Below are positions 20,883 to 31,249 of a stretch of DNA of 64,000 bases, in pieces. The stretch comes from Temnothorax longispinosus (Eukaryota > Arthropoda > Insecta > Hymenoptera > Formicidae), in contig NC_092358.1 of the NCBI RefSeq assembly GCF_030848805.1, positions 12,378,433-12,442,432 on the forward strand, read 5' to 3'. The notes under the pieces were generated by a model. It was given only the letters and a program-made list of their open reading frames with translations, was not told the origin of the DNA and searched no databases. How positions within the stretch are numbered: position 1 is the first letter of the stretch; each line of letters starts with the position of its first letter. Made by a program: the position numbers and the translations under genes.

Positions 20883-21640
20883 ATTATGCAGTTTAGGGGA
20901 AGCACCTCCGATGACCTTGACCTTGACATATGTTGTCAAGGTCACCCTCCTGAGTGACCTTCAAAAAGTTTTAGCCGTCGCTCGTTTTTTATTAAAAAGT
21001 TATAAACAAAAAAAGTTTCAAAAATATAGCAGTTATTTTAAGTACTGAGAGGCATAAACGACTAATATTACGTTTTTCTTTAAAGCAGAGAATACTTTAT
21101 TTCGCGAGAAAGTCGCTGCTTTACCAAAACACAACATTTAAAGCAGTAAATTGTTGATAAATTGAAGTCTTTTTGTTAAAGCAGAGAATACTTTATTTTG
21201 CGAAAAAGTCGCTGCTTTACCAAAACACAATATTTAAACCAGTAAATTGTTGATAAATTGAAGTCTTTTTGTTAAAGCAGAAAATACTTTATTTTAGTCG
21301 CTGCTTTACCAAAACACAACATTTAAAGCAGTAAATCGTTGATCACTAACCTATATATGCACTTATATATGCTATATTTTCCAAACTTTTTTTGTTAATA
21401 ACTTTTTAACGAATAGCGAGCGACGGCTAAAACCTTCTGAAGGTCACTCGGGGTCATAACCTTGACAACATATATCAAGGTCATTGAAATCGGTAAGGTC
21501 GCCAAACTTTTTTTTGTTAATAACTTTTTAATAAAAAACGAACGACGGCTAAAACCTTCTGAAGGTCACTCAGGAGGGTGACCTTGACAACATATGTCAA
21601 GGTCAAAGTCATCGGAGGTGCTTCCCCTAAACTGCATAAT
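20883..21640. mobile_element. TA-flanked foldback MITE with 96-bp internal repeats
   Basis: A 758-bp element with long inverted ends, ATTATGCAGTTTAGGGGAAG at the left and its complement at the right. TA lies on each side (20881-20882 and 21641-21642). The arms carry GATGACCTTGACCTTGACA. The centre holds about three 96-bp units (AAAGCAGAG at 21082, 21178 and 21274). The right arm has a tandem duplication of about 130 bp. It sits inside repeat family D, which resumes on both sides. A partial relative is at 37040-37385. Non-coding. Confidence 0.85.
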
Positions 21641-21643
21641 TAC

Positions 21644-23600
21644 TAAAAATTATACATTTTATGGCAATCCCCGGAAAATTCTACCTCTACTTCATATATA
21701 ATTCTTTAAGATTCGGTCCATTAACGAATGAGTAGTTCGCGGACAGACAGACAAACAGTCGGGTCAGACAATTTTTTCTCCACTTTAAGTTATATTTCCC
21801 TCTCTTAAATTTATGTATATATAGAGATATATATTTATTTTTCCCGCGCATTGGTTGGATGTAACCTTCGCTGACCCGCCATTTTTGGCTCACTTTCACT
21901 TTTTCAATTATTTTTTCTAATTCTCTATCGCGTTGCATTTTGGCACTCAAGTCAGGTAGTACAACCCTTTTATTTACTCTTATTTTGATAAAAATGTATA
22001 CATTGTTTTTGATTTTAAAGAAGTTTCAGTTTTTCCACATCATAAATGCCTGTGTTTTCTAATTTCCACAAATTTTGAGGTATTGGACTTTTTTTGTTTC
22101 TCGTTGGAGAAGGAAAATGCCTAATGCATATCTTAAGGTTGGTCCCTAGGGTTATGCCGTGCTTGCACCGGCATTAACGTCTATTACTGAAAAATTAAAC
22201 TTATCGTCGCCATCCCCGAAAAATTAGAAAATTTTGGAACTGTTTTAAAAAAAATCGGTCCATTAATTAAATGAATAGTTTGCAGTCATAAAAATTTTAG
22301 CACTTGCAGTTTCCAAAAAATTGGTACATTAATAACAAATTAAATCCATATGAAAAATTTTACACATCGTCGCCATTCCCAAAAATAAGAAAAATTTTGG
22401 CACCGGTTTCAAGAAAATTAATCCATTAATGAAGAATTACCCAGTAATGAAAAATTAAAATCTTAAAAAAAACCAAAAAAATTTTGACACTGGTTTTAAG
22501 AAAATCAATACTTATTTTTCTTGAAAAATTAGACAAATTTTGAAACCGGTTTCCAAAAAATCGTTAACAAAAAATAATACACATCACCGCCATCCCCGGA
22601 AAATTCTACCCCTGTTTCATATATAATTCGGTCTATTAACGAATGAGTAGTTTGCAGTCAGACAGACAAACAGACAGACACACGTCAGGTCCATTAATAA
22701 AAAATTAAACTCGCGGTTTCAAGGAAATCGGTTAATGAATAAGTAGTTTGCTATATACAATACTTAATAGATACTTATCATTTTCCGAAAAATTACGTAT
22801 TATTTTCCAAAAAATTAGACAAATTTTGGTACCGGTTTCCAAAAAATCGGAAACAAAAAATTATACCCATTATGGCAATCCTCGGAAAATTCTACCCTTA
22901 CTTCATATACAATTTCTTAAGATTCGGTCTGTCACCAAAAAATTAGAAAAATTTTTGCACCGGTCTCAAAAAACTCGGTTTATTATTGAATGATTAGCTC
23001 GTTGTCGGACATTAAATACTTATTATTTCCCGAAAACTTACGTATTATTTCCCGAAAAATTAGTTTCAAAACGGGTTCAAAAATTATCTAATTTTTCGAG
23101 GATGGTGATGATATGTATAATTTTTCATAACCGATCTTGTGGAAACTGGTTCCAAAATCAGTAACAAAAAATTATCCATAAACGTATCCATAAAAGAAAA
23201 TTCAGCTTGATATCTCAAAATGTGCGGAAATTAGAGCAATCACATACATTTTTTTAAAGAAAAATTGGAAACCCTTTTATTATTAGCAATTTTTTTAATT
23301 TTATTACAATCTTTAGTTTTTTTTACCCCTATTTCATATATAATTCTTTAAGATTCGATCAATTATTTGTTGAAAAATTGGAAAAATTTTGTAACCGGTT
23401 TCCAAAAAAATCGGTAACGAAAAATTATATACTTTAAAGCAATCCCCGGAAAATTCTACCCCTACTTCATATACAATTTTTTAAAATTTGGTCTATTAAC
23501 GAATGAGTAGTTCGCGGTCAGACAAACATACATACAGACAGACGTCAGACACTTATATGTATAATAATAACCGGGCTTTGCCCCGGAGGACATATGTAAT
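21644..23600. repeat. Repeat family D, cluster 2b
   Basis: Many diverged units with CCCCGGAAAATTCTACC, ACCGGTTTCCAAAAAATCGG, GGTCCATTAACGAATGAGTAG and GACAGACAGACA-type tails (21745, 22655, 23520). It ends with ACCGGGCTTTGCCCCGG and AAGACACGCAAATAG at 23570-23615. No gene. The repeated tails suggest several head-to-tail or truncated copies of one element rather than a satellite. Confidence 0.75.
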
Positions 23601-23902
23601 AAGACACGCAAATAGATGATAGCATATATTTATATTTAACGCCAATAGATCAAAATCGGTCCAATACTTTTCGAGATATAAAAGCAAACATACATATATA
23701 CACCTATTTATTTTGAGTATCATGTAAGTAAGGTTGGGATTGAATTTGACAATGTTCGTTAAGGCGGTTCTTTTTTAAGAAAATTTGTACTTTTTGTAGA
23801 AATGTTTGTGGTTGCTATAACTTCCGCAAATTTTTTTATATCGGTCTATTTCTAATTTTATTATATTCTTCAGTATTTGTGAAAGAATATAATAACGACT
23901 TT

Positions 23903-23956
<54 letters not shown>
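23601..23956. repeat. AT-rich spacer and (TA)n microsatellite
   Basis: 23601-23904 has no gene. 23905-23955 is an uninterrupted TA run that ends directly at repeat B copy 2. More TA-rich sequence follows at the other end of that copy (26176-26190), so the repeat may have inserted into a TA tract. Confidence 0.8.
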
Positions 23957-23960
<4 letters not shown>

Positions 23961-26175
23961 CGTTGCGGCCCGCCGCTTCGTGACAGCGCCCCGCCGCCGT
24001 CACAAGGCGCGGAAATTCGCGCCCAGGGACGAGCCAGAGAGGCGACGACGAGATCTCCAGAGGCCAAAAATTTATATCATTTCCGCGTTTTGACTATTGT
24101 TTTATTTGTATGTAATCGTAATACGCGCGGTGCCTCACCCCACCACGACAAATCTTCGAGGGAATACACCTAGCGGAAGGGTCCGGGAGGACTAAGGACC
24201 GAGGAGGGGTGGCGAGGGTGAAAGCGGAAACCACTGGAATCCCGGGCGGCGAGAGCAACGCGGCAGGCGTGCGGCGCGTGAGGCAGCAATGGACAAGGCC
24301 GCCGATAGCGGGGCTCCAGGTACCGGGAAAAACCCGGCCTCAGTAATTTACCTCCACGAAATACCGGCCCGCGGGGTGGCTGGCCACCGCCCCGAGGTCA
24401 AACCGGAGGCACACCGGCCCGAACGAAGTCCAGTCCGCTGCCCAGGGACAAATTGAAGGAGTCGCTACGCCGCCGACGGACCGTTGCGCGCCCCCGAAGG
24501 ATCCACCTTTCGACGATCCTGCGTTAAAATATCGCGTGAGCTTGCAAGTTTGCTCTCGATTGGTCGGCGCGCCCCTACGAAAGGGGGTGCCACATCGATT
24601 CCGCAATCGAGCGGATTTAGCGAGACACTCTCTGGTCGTCCGTCGGCGAGTCCGAACACGATTGAAAGTTTCCTTAAGATTCGCGATAGCCGCCCCGAGT
24701 CGGGAGAATCTGTTACGCGGCGACGATCCTTGGTACGAGTTGACGGCGAGGAGTCCTACGAGAAGGCATCGCATCGGTGAGGTTGCCCGCAAGTACTTGA
24801 TACCGACATGTAGAGCCACGACGCCGCCCTCCGTTGCGCGCTCTCGTTCGGGAAAAACGTTTGTAATATCGCGACACGCGTACGGTTCCTTGAGACAGCG
24901 AGAGCGAAGGGCCTCGGGATGGTATCGTGGCCGCGGAATGGGGATAAAGACGTGATAACGAGCCTCTGGAGATCGCGATAGATTCGTGGCGAAATCCGGT
25001 AATGCGAGTCCGTTTTCGTGTAATGTCCGCGCTCGTGGTTGCGTCTCGCGCCTACAGTGTTCACGGCGTATCGAATTACCAAACATTACTTATGTTAGAA
25101 TGTCGTCCGCGTCGGCCCATCAATCGCGTTAACCTGCCGTTTATGTGGGCTAATTGCCGTAGAAAATTATGCGTGTTAGGATAGTTATGTTCGGATGCGT
25201 TGTTTCGGTAACTGCGTGTAGGGAGTAGTCATGCTGGCGGGAGAACGTTATTCGCGTGATTTACTCCATTCTTGCGATAGGCTCAGTGCCGTCGTGATTG
25301 CGTGTTATTATTGCTCGCGGTAATTCCGCATAGTTTTCCTCGCATTCGTTCTAGTGTTCTGCGCTATTTCGAGTATCTCGGCGTATCATTCTGCGCGTTA
25401 CGAAAATCACTGCAGACAGACTATTGTATTCACCCGAGTGACTTGCGTTAGGCTTAAGATAAATAATTGGCGACAGAATTCTCGTGCGACTCTGTACGTT
25501 GCGTTCACGCGCTCCGAGCGTGACGTACCGTCCTCTCGCGATCTTTCCTGCGAGACCATATTTTCTATTTCCTTGATTATTTCGTGTTTACTGTCGATGT
25601 TCCATATTAATTATAAGTTTCAGCCTACGGTATTTCTCTGATCTAAGCGCAGCGTCTTCTGCGCGTTTGCTATACAATAATGTAATACTCCGTTCATTTC
25701 TGGCGTCCGCGCTATCATTATTTTATTTGTTTCATTTCTGACGCTCGCGTGATTGACTATTTGATTTGTTCGATTGACTGAAGTCGAATTGGGATTTATT
25801 ATTTCACCCGCGAATTACTAAAGAATAAATGTTAATTTTGAATTGTTAATCGCTTGAGTTCGTGGCCTTATTTATTGTGTGTCACCCCGCCGGATATCGC
25901 GCCGCCCTTCATCACCCCCGCCCCAGCCCTTAGGTCGAGGCGAGCTAGCCGATTCCTCGCATATCCGCACGTTTCGTCTCGCGTCTCGTCTCGGTTTTCT
26001 TTCGCGATTTCGTGGACGCGGATTTACGCGTCTGGCGCCCAACAGCAAAATTGTTTCGCGAAGTGTCGGAGGTGCGAGGAAATCGTCGGAGAGGCCTGTC
26101 ACTTTTCTCTCCGTTTCTCCTTTTGATCCGGCACACGTCCCGGCGCGGTCCGGGAGTGCAAAAAGCCGTGACAAT
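23957..26175 (-). repeat. GC-rich LTR-like repeat B, copy 2
   Basis: Longer relative of 2371-4137; the shared part is 24587-26175. The extra 630 bp at the left is GC-rich, and the minus-strand terminus is CGTCAC next to the TA tract. On the minus strand it opens TGTCACGGC. It contains TGGCGCCCAACAG at 26033-26045, like an LTR primer site, but collinear sequence continues past it in both copies to the same endpoint, so I do not use it to place a boundary. Many overlapping short frames, none convincing. Confidence 0.65.
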
Positions 26176-26197
26176 ATATATACATATATATTTTTTT

Positions 26198-26965
26198 TAA
26201 TTAGACGACAATTTTTTGAAAATAACTGAATTTTTTTTAAATTTGAATTTCTTTAAAATTTTTAATTTACGTCGCAATTAATAATTTTAGTACTAGAAGA
26301 CGGTCAGGACGACTTGCTAATTCAAGCTGCTGAAAATTATGAAAGGGAGCAAGCAGCGACTTTGGAAAATACTCAAAACGATACACAAAAAACGCATTAT
26401 TCTGAAAATAAATATATTGAAAAAAATAAGAATGAGAAAAATAACTGTATTTTCTCAATGTTTTTTTTTTTTTTTTAAATACTTTTTCCTAACGCGAGCG
26501 TGACATAAGCCGCTTTTCGCACTTGTTTTGAGTGAGCAAAACGATCCATTTCGCAATGATGACGTAAGCGTTGAAACATGAAGCCATTTCTCAACTAGTG
26601 GAGAAATGAAATTGTAAAACAAGCGCGAAAAACGGCCTGTTTCACGCTTTTGTTAAGAAAAATAGTATGGACAACTCGTGGGAAGAGTGGTCGAGCCCAA
26701 ATGAGTGTGATGGTCGCACTCGCTTCGCTCGCTTTTCCACTAGTTGTACAATATACTATTTTTATATGAAATTTTTAATCAATATCTTTTATTTTGTCTT
26801 GAGTATTTTCTAACTTCGCTGTTTGCTCCCTTTCTGATTTTACTGCTGCTCAAATCAGAAGTTCGTCCCGATCGTCTTCTAGAACTAAAATTATTATTGA
26901 GGATGTAAATTAAAAATTTTTAAAAAAATTAATCTATTTTCAAAATTATCGTCCAATTTATAAGA
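26198..26965. mobile_element. Foldback element with coding-like arms
   Basis: The inverted arms are about 200 bp, at the left starting ATTAGACGACAATTTT and at the right ending ATTATCGTCCAAT. Read inward, each arm decodes a similar acidic peptide: VLEDGQDDLLIQAAENYERE on the left and VLEDDRDELLI, stop, AAVKSEREQ on the right. The centre has a polyT tract (26460-26476) and CG-rich partial inversions (26500-26740). No transposase. It may be a MITE that took up an exon fragment. Confidence 0.65.
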
Positions 26966-26993
26966 ATATTTATAAAAATATATATATATATGG
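26966..26993. repeat. Short TA-rich spacer
   Basis: TATATA-rich junction between two foldback elements. Confidence 0.6.
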
Positions 26994-27106
26994 AACGTTC
27001 CATGTCAACCGGAACAGAGCCGTCTCCAAAATTCTATTGAACCGATTAAAATGGTTTAGAGCTTAAAATCTTTGTTTTTGTGTGCTTTATCAAATACAGT
27101 GTGGTA

Positions 27107-27991
27107 GGGTTGTGTTGGGTGATGTGCAACATGGAGTGATGTGCAACGTTTCCGATTCTTGGTCTGCATGTCGACATTTGACAGAACCGCATACTGCCAT
27201 CTATTTGTATTAATAGTACCTTGTTTTAGATAAATAACTCGCGAGATGGCACGCACCCTGGTTTGCTGTACGAAAAGCGAGTTAAATTTCTCGAGCTCAA
27301 TGTAATTTTCGTTTTTCTCATTCATAGTGATTTCGTGAATTGGTTTCAGTCATCTATAGGTAAATATTTTTACATTGTTAGTTTTTCAAGTACTTTTGAT
27401 AAATCCAAAGCGATTTTGTGATTTCCTTACATTGTGTTGGTGTCATGCCAGTCCGCGCAAAATAGCGTGTTTGGGGTGATGTGCAACATGATGTGAAATG
27501 TGTCGACATGCAAGGTCGCAACTTGTGACAACTGCGATTCAGATGATGAAAAATAAAATTTTTTGGGTTTTTCCTTTCATTATATTAACTTTTAAGCGAT
27601 AAATAAATAAGAAATCAAATAAAAAATGATTTTTTTTTAGGTCGATTACAACACAGTGAAATTTTTTGTTCACCATATTTCGATTAATTTGTATTTAAGA
27701 AGCCCAAATTTAACATTTAAGTCGATTGATGTCGATATTCATGCATTTTTTACCTTAATTTTATCTGTGTTGCACATTACCCCAAGAAAATTTGAAAATG
27801 CTAAAACAGACGTTTTTTTGAAAACTCGAAAAATTTTTAGGAAAAATTTAAAATTTTGAAAATCTAATCACGCAGAATTGTAGTATTTTCCTTCCTCTAC
27901 ATTATACAGCCATAATATATTCCAGAATTTGATTTTTGGATATGTTTTCCGAGCAACGCGTGAACGTCTTGCACATCACCCCACATAACCC
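27107..27991. mobile_element. 885-bp MITE nested in the foldback arm, TA duplication
   Basis: Ends are GGGTTGTGTTGGGTGATGTG and the complement of CATCACCCCACATAACCC. TA flanks it at 27105-27106 and 27992-27993. The opposite arm (minus strand GTGGTACTTTTG, near 29470) is the empty site with a single TA. It contains further GGGGTGATGTGCAAC motifs at 27475-27490. A 5'-truncated copy is at 51933-52626. The minus-strand frame 27325-27056 (89 residues) is open, but I recognise no domain. Confidence 0.9.
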
Positions 27992-27999
27992 TACTTTTG

Positions 28000-28505
28000 A
28001 AAATTCAATATGGCGGTCAAAATATGGCGCTTCATATGAGTTAAAAAAAACAAATCATATGATTAAATTGTTGTTTCTTTATGGAAAAAAGAGGATACAT
28101 AGCTTGTGAGTAGATAGCACTAAGATTTAGATGTCTCTCAAAAAAATAAAAATAGCGGATCCAATATGGCGGACGAATTTTTCTTAAATTTATCAGATTC
28201 ACTTGAAACTCGTTACTCGGGAGTTTTTGGGGTCGCTGATTACGAAATTGAAGTATATTACAGATTTGAAAAATTCAAAATGGCGGATCTAATATGGCGG
28301 ACTGATTTTTTTAAAATTCATCGGATTCACTTGAAACTCGTTACTCGGGGGTTTTTGGGGTCGCTGATTACGAAATTGAAGTCAGTTTAAAGAAATTAAA
28401 ATGGCGGATCCAATATGGCGGACTGACTTTTTCTTAATTTATCGGATTCACTTGAAACACGTTACTCGGGAGTTTTTGGGGTCCCTGATTACGAATCTAA
28501 CGGTG
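28000..28505. repeat. Two-box tandem units, left inner arm
   Basis: Units of about 120 bp pairing AAAATGGCGGATC(C/T)AATATGG with CTCGTTACTCGGGAGTTTTT and GGGGTCGCTGATTACGAA, near 28150, 28275 and 28400. The inverse is at 29055-29470. Confidence 0.85.
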
Positions 28506-28744
28506 AACTAACTTTTAACCAACACTAAATCTTCTTTGTCACTACATTAAACCTACTTTGATCTTATATAGAACCTATTTTGTCCTACAATGGACCTATT
28601 TTTCCTTACATTGAACCTATATTCTACCTAGGAGCGGTGAGCGTCGAGCGGACTGAGTCTTGTTTTAAACAGTTCGGCCTAGAGTTGCGAAACCCTAAAA
28701 ACAAAAGACGATCAGCAGATCATCATTTCATTAACATTCCATTG
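28506..28744. other. Unassigned centre with a CCTA-type repeat
   Basis: 28550-28640 has five imprecise repeats of (A/T)GAACCTA(T/C)TTT spaced about 20-25 bp. Otherwise no feature and no gene. Confidence 0.5.
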
Positions 28745-29040
28745 TGTTGAGGTGGCCGCTCTGGACGGTCTGCACGACAGCGCTCGGGACGACAGCGCTC
28801 GAGACAGCAGCGCATACGCCATCTAATTTTATTAGAACCGGTTCCGTTCTACTTGCCTTCAGAGAGAGACGTCCCGCGTGCACACGTGCCTTAATTTTTA
28901 CGATCCGCTATTACATTCTTTATATTAGTCCATTGCATCAATCTTGTGCATAACGTATCGTATCAGCCTATTACTGTATCTGTTCAATAAGAATACGTCA
29001 AATACATTCGTTCGTAACCAAGGTTGGTTGGATTATTACA
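28745..29040 (+). repeat. Candidate solo LTR (Copia-like)
   Basis: A 296-bp unit starting TGTTGAGGTGGCC and ending GGATTATTACA, in the TG...CA form, with an AATAAGAATA poly-A-like signal 50 bp before the end. TGTTGAG is common at Copia LTR starts. The flanking 5-mers (CATTG and TCTTG) agree at only three positions, so a target duplication is not confirmed. No internal region. Confidence 0.4.
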
Positions 29041-29054
29041 TCTTGCCTTTGTTG

Positions 29055-29486
29055 GATATATAGGATCCGCCATTTTAAATTTCTCTAAACTGACTTCAAT
29101 TTCGTAATCAGCGACCCCAAAAACCCCCGAGTAACGAGTTTCAAGTGAATCCGATAAATTTTAAAAAAATCAGTCCGCCATATTGAATCCGCCATTTTGA
29201 ATTTTTAAAATCTGATTTTAATTTCGTAATCAGCGACCCCAAAAACCCCCGAGTAACGAGTTTCAAGTGAATCTGATAAAGAAAAATTTGTCCGCCATAT
29301 TGGATCCGCTATTTTTATTTTTTTAAGAGACATCCAAATCTTAGTGCTATCTACTCACAAGCTATGTATCCTCTTTTTTCCATTAGAAACAACAATTTAA
29401 TCATATGATTTGTGTTTTTAACTCATATGAAGCGCCATATTTTGACCGCCATATTGAATTTTCAAAAGTACCACAAGTATTTGATA
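29055..29486. repeat. Two-box tandem units, right inner arm
   Basis: Inverse complement of 27994-28500: ATTGGATCCGCTATTTTT, CAGCGACCCCAAAAACCC and GAGTAACGAGTTTCAAGTG, repeated. It continues into the outer inverted end. Confidence 0.85.
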
Positions 29487-29580
29487 AAGCACACAAAAAC
29501 AAAGATTTTAAACCCTAAACTATTTTAATCGGTTCAATAGAATTTTGGAGACGGCCCTGTCCCGGTTGACATGGAACGTC

Positions 29581-29584
<4 letters not shown>

Positions 29585-29629
<45 letters not shown>
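29585..29629. repeat. (TA)n microsatellite
   Basis: Uninterrupted TA run between the two foldback elements. Confidence 0.95.
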
Positions 29630-29631
<2 letters not shown>

Positions 29632-30077
29632 GGGTGTCTGAGACCACCCGCTTACCCCTTTTCTTTCAAAAACTAAACATTTTAGAGAAAAACGTTCCAG
29701 ACAAAAATTGTATGGTTTTGAGGGTAACATAAGATGGTGTCATTGATTTGACCTTGGGTGGCATCGTTAAGGACAGGTCAAGGACACCTTCAGTTTCTTA
29801 AATGGAACCCCCTATTTTTTATTGCATATTCTTATAGCTTATGTCGAGAGCTTTCCAAAACACTATAATTAAGTATTTTTTCATTAAATACTTTTCGAGT
29901 TATAAGGGTTGAAAGTTACAATATTGTGACATAATATTTTGTTAAATATTTATAATTCAAATTTCTTACTTTTTATTTTTGAAAACAATACGAATCAATT
30001 AATGTAAAGAAAACACAATTTTTTTACAGAAAAACTTGTGTAACTGTTTATTGCATATTTATTATTTTCTTAGCTTC

Positions 30078-30262
30078 TCACGATTCGGGGTGCTTGATTT
30101 GCGTGAGTCCCTTTGCCTCTCACGATTCGGAGTGCTTGATTTGCGTGAGTCCCCTTGCCTCTCACGATTCGGGGTGCTTGATTTGCGTGAGTCCCCTTGC
30201 CTCTCATGATTCGGGGTGCTTGATTTACGTGAGTCCCCTTGCCTCTCACGATTCGGGGTCGC
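30078..30262. repeat. 42-bp minisatellite, about 4.4 copies
   Basis: CGATTCGGGGTGCTTGATTT units start at 30081, 30123, 30165, 30207 and 30249. Each also has GCGTGAGTCCC and TTGCCTCTCA. The period is a multiple of three, so all frames stay open; the resulting Arg/Ser-rich frames are artefacts. Confidence 0.9.
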
Positions 30263-30896
30263 GTCGCGCGTCGTGCGCGTAATGGGCCACTTTCCATGCA
30301 CGTGTGACATAAAATGCTTTTTCAATAACTATCAATCACGCAATAAAAAAATCGGTACTGTTCTTTCATGGTATACGCTAAATTTAAGTCTTTGTCGAAA
30401 GTAATTCAATATGTACTTGGTGAATAGAGATTCTGTAAGAATGAAACTTAATGCATGAATATGAATGCCTACAGAAATTACACAGCGCGCAATAGTTTAT
30501 TCCAGGTATTTTAGACATTGTTCTTAACAACGGTACAAGAATTACCATTATAAATGGCATTAAAATTGTTCTTCAGCTTTGTAGATTAGTGCGGTATCTA
30601 CTGTGCCACATTACGCTCTTACGCAATAAGTTTTTCTGTAAGAAAATTTTGTTTTTTTACATTAATTGATTTATATTGTTTGCAAAAATAAAAAGTAAGG
30701 AATTTGAATTATAAATACTTAACAAAATATTATGTCACAATACTGTAACTTTCAAGCCTTATAACTCGAAAAGTACTTAATGAAAAAATACTTAATTATA
30801 GTGTTTTGGAAAGCTCTCGACATAAGCTATAAGAATATCCAATAAAAAATAGGGGATTCTATTTAAAAAACTGAAGGTGTCCTTGACCTGTCCTTA

Positions 30897-30969
30897 CCCA
30901 GCGAAATCATGATTTCGACGTTGATTAGACGTCGATTCGATGGGATTCGATGGGTCATTTCTCGCTGGG
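30897..30969. mobile_element. 73-bp micro-MITE with TA duplication
   Basis: Ends are CCCAGCGAAAT and the complement of ATTTCTCGCTGGG. TA lies at 30895-30896 and 30970-30971. The opposite arm reads GTTAAGGACAGGTC (29770-29785), an empty site with one TA. The internal sequence repeats CGATTCGATGGG. Very small, and only movable by another element's transposase. Confidence 0.9.
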
Positions 30970-31112
30970 TAACGATGCCACCCAAGGTCAAATCAATAAC
31001 ACCATCTTTTGTTCCCCTCAAAACCATACAATTTTTGTCTGGAACGTTTTTCTCTAAAATGCTTAGTTTTTGAAAGAAAAGAGGTGGGCGGGTGGTCTCA
31101 GACACCCGGTAT

Positions 31113-31249
31113 ATATATATATATATACCTATATATATACCTATATATATATATATATATAGATTATTAAAGAAAACAAATATTTGTTTGCTTTTGTTGT
31201 AAAAAAATTGCCTGGTGAATATTAAATAACACAGCCCCACAAAAAAAAT
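31113..31249. repeat. (TA)n with ACC interruptions and AT-rich spacer
   Basis: TATATATACC units at 31110-31160, then AT-rich sequence. No gene. Confidence 0.8.

Larger units (their letters stand above)
26994..29584. mobile_element. Foldback element related to the Transib-like ends
   Basis: Outer inverted ends are GGAACGTTCCATGTCAACCG (left) and the complement of GGGACGTTCCATGTCAACCG (right), extending about 110 bp, with (TA)n on both outer sides. Inner arms at 27994-28500 and 29055-29470 carry the two-box tandem units (AAAATGGCGGATCCAATA; GGGTTTTTGGGGTCGCTGAT) seen in the Transib-like element. An 885-bp MITE sits in the left arm only. An LTR-like unit lies in the centre. It encodes no transposase, so it is non-autonomous. 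Confidence 0.75.
29630..31112. mobile_element. Foldback element with a 42-bp minisatellite centre
   Basis: Inverted arms 29630-30035 and about 30630-31112; the ends read ACCGGGTGTCTGAGACCACC and its complement. The arms match closely over GACCTGTCCTTA, AAAGCTCTCGACATAAGC and AATATTATGTCACAATA. The right arm is longer by 75 bp because a 73-bp MITE is inserted. The centre has the 42-bp tandem array and CG-rich flanks. TA runs bound both sides. No protein is encoded. Confidence 0.85.

Noticed and set aside
24340..25086. 248-codon minus-strand open frame in repeat B
   Set aside because: GC-rich sequence with overlapping frames on both strands. The matching frame is not conserved in the other copy (2371-4137).
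26033..26050. LTR primer-binding site TGGCGCCCAACAG in repeat B
   Set aside because: Both copies of repeat B continue collinearly past it to a common end, so it does not mark an LTR boundary here. It may be coincidence or lie on the wrong strand.
27056..27325. 89-codon minus-strand frame in a MITE
   Set aside because: No known domain, and the copy at 51933 lacks this part. Kept only as a note under the MITE.
30078..30262. CRISPR-like array
   Set aside because: The 42-bp units are contiguous, with no distinct spacers. It is a minisatellite in a eukaryotic TE.
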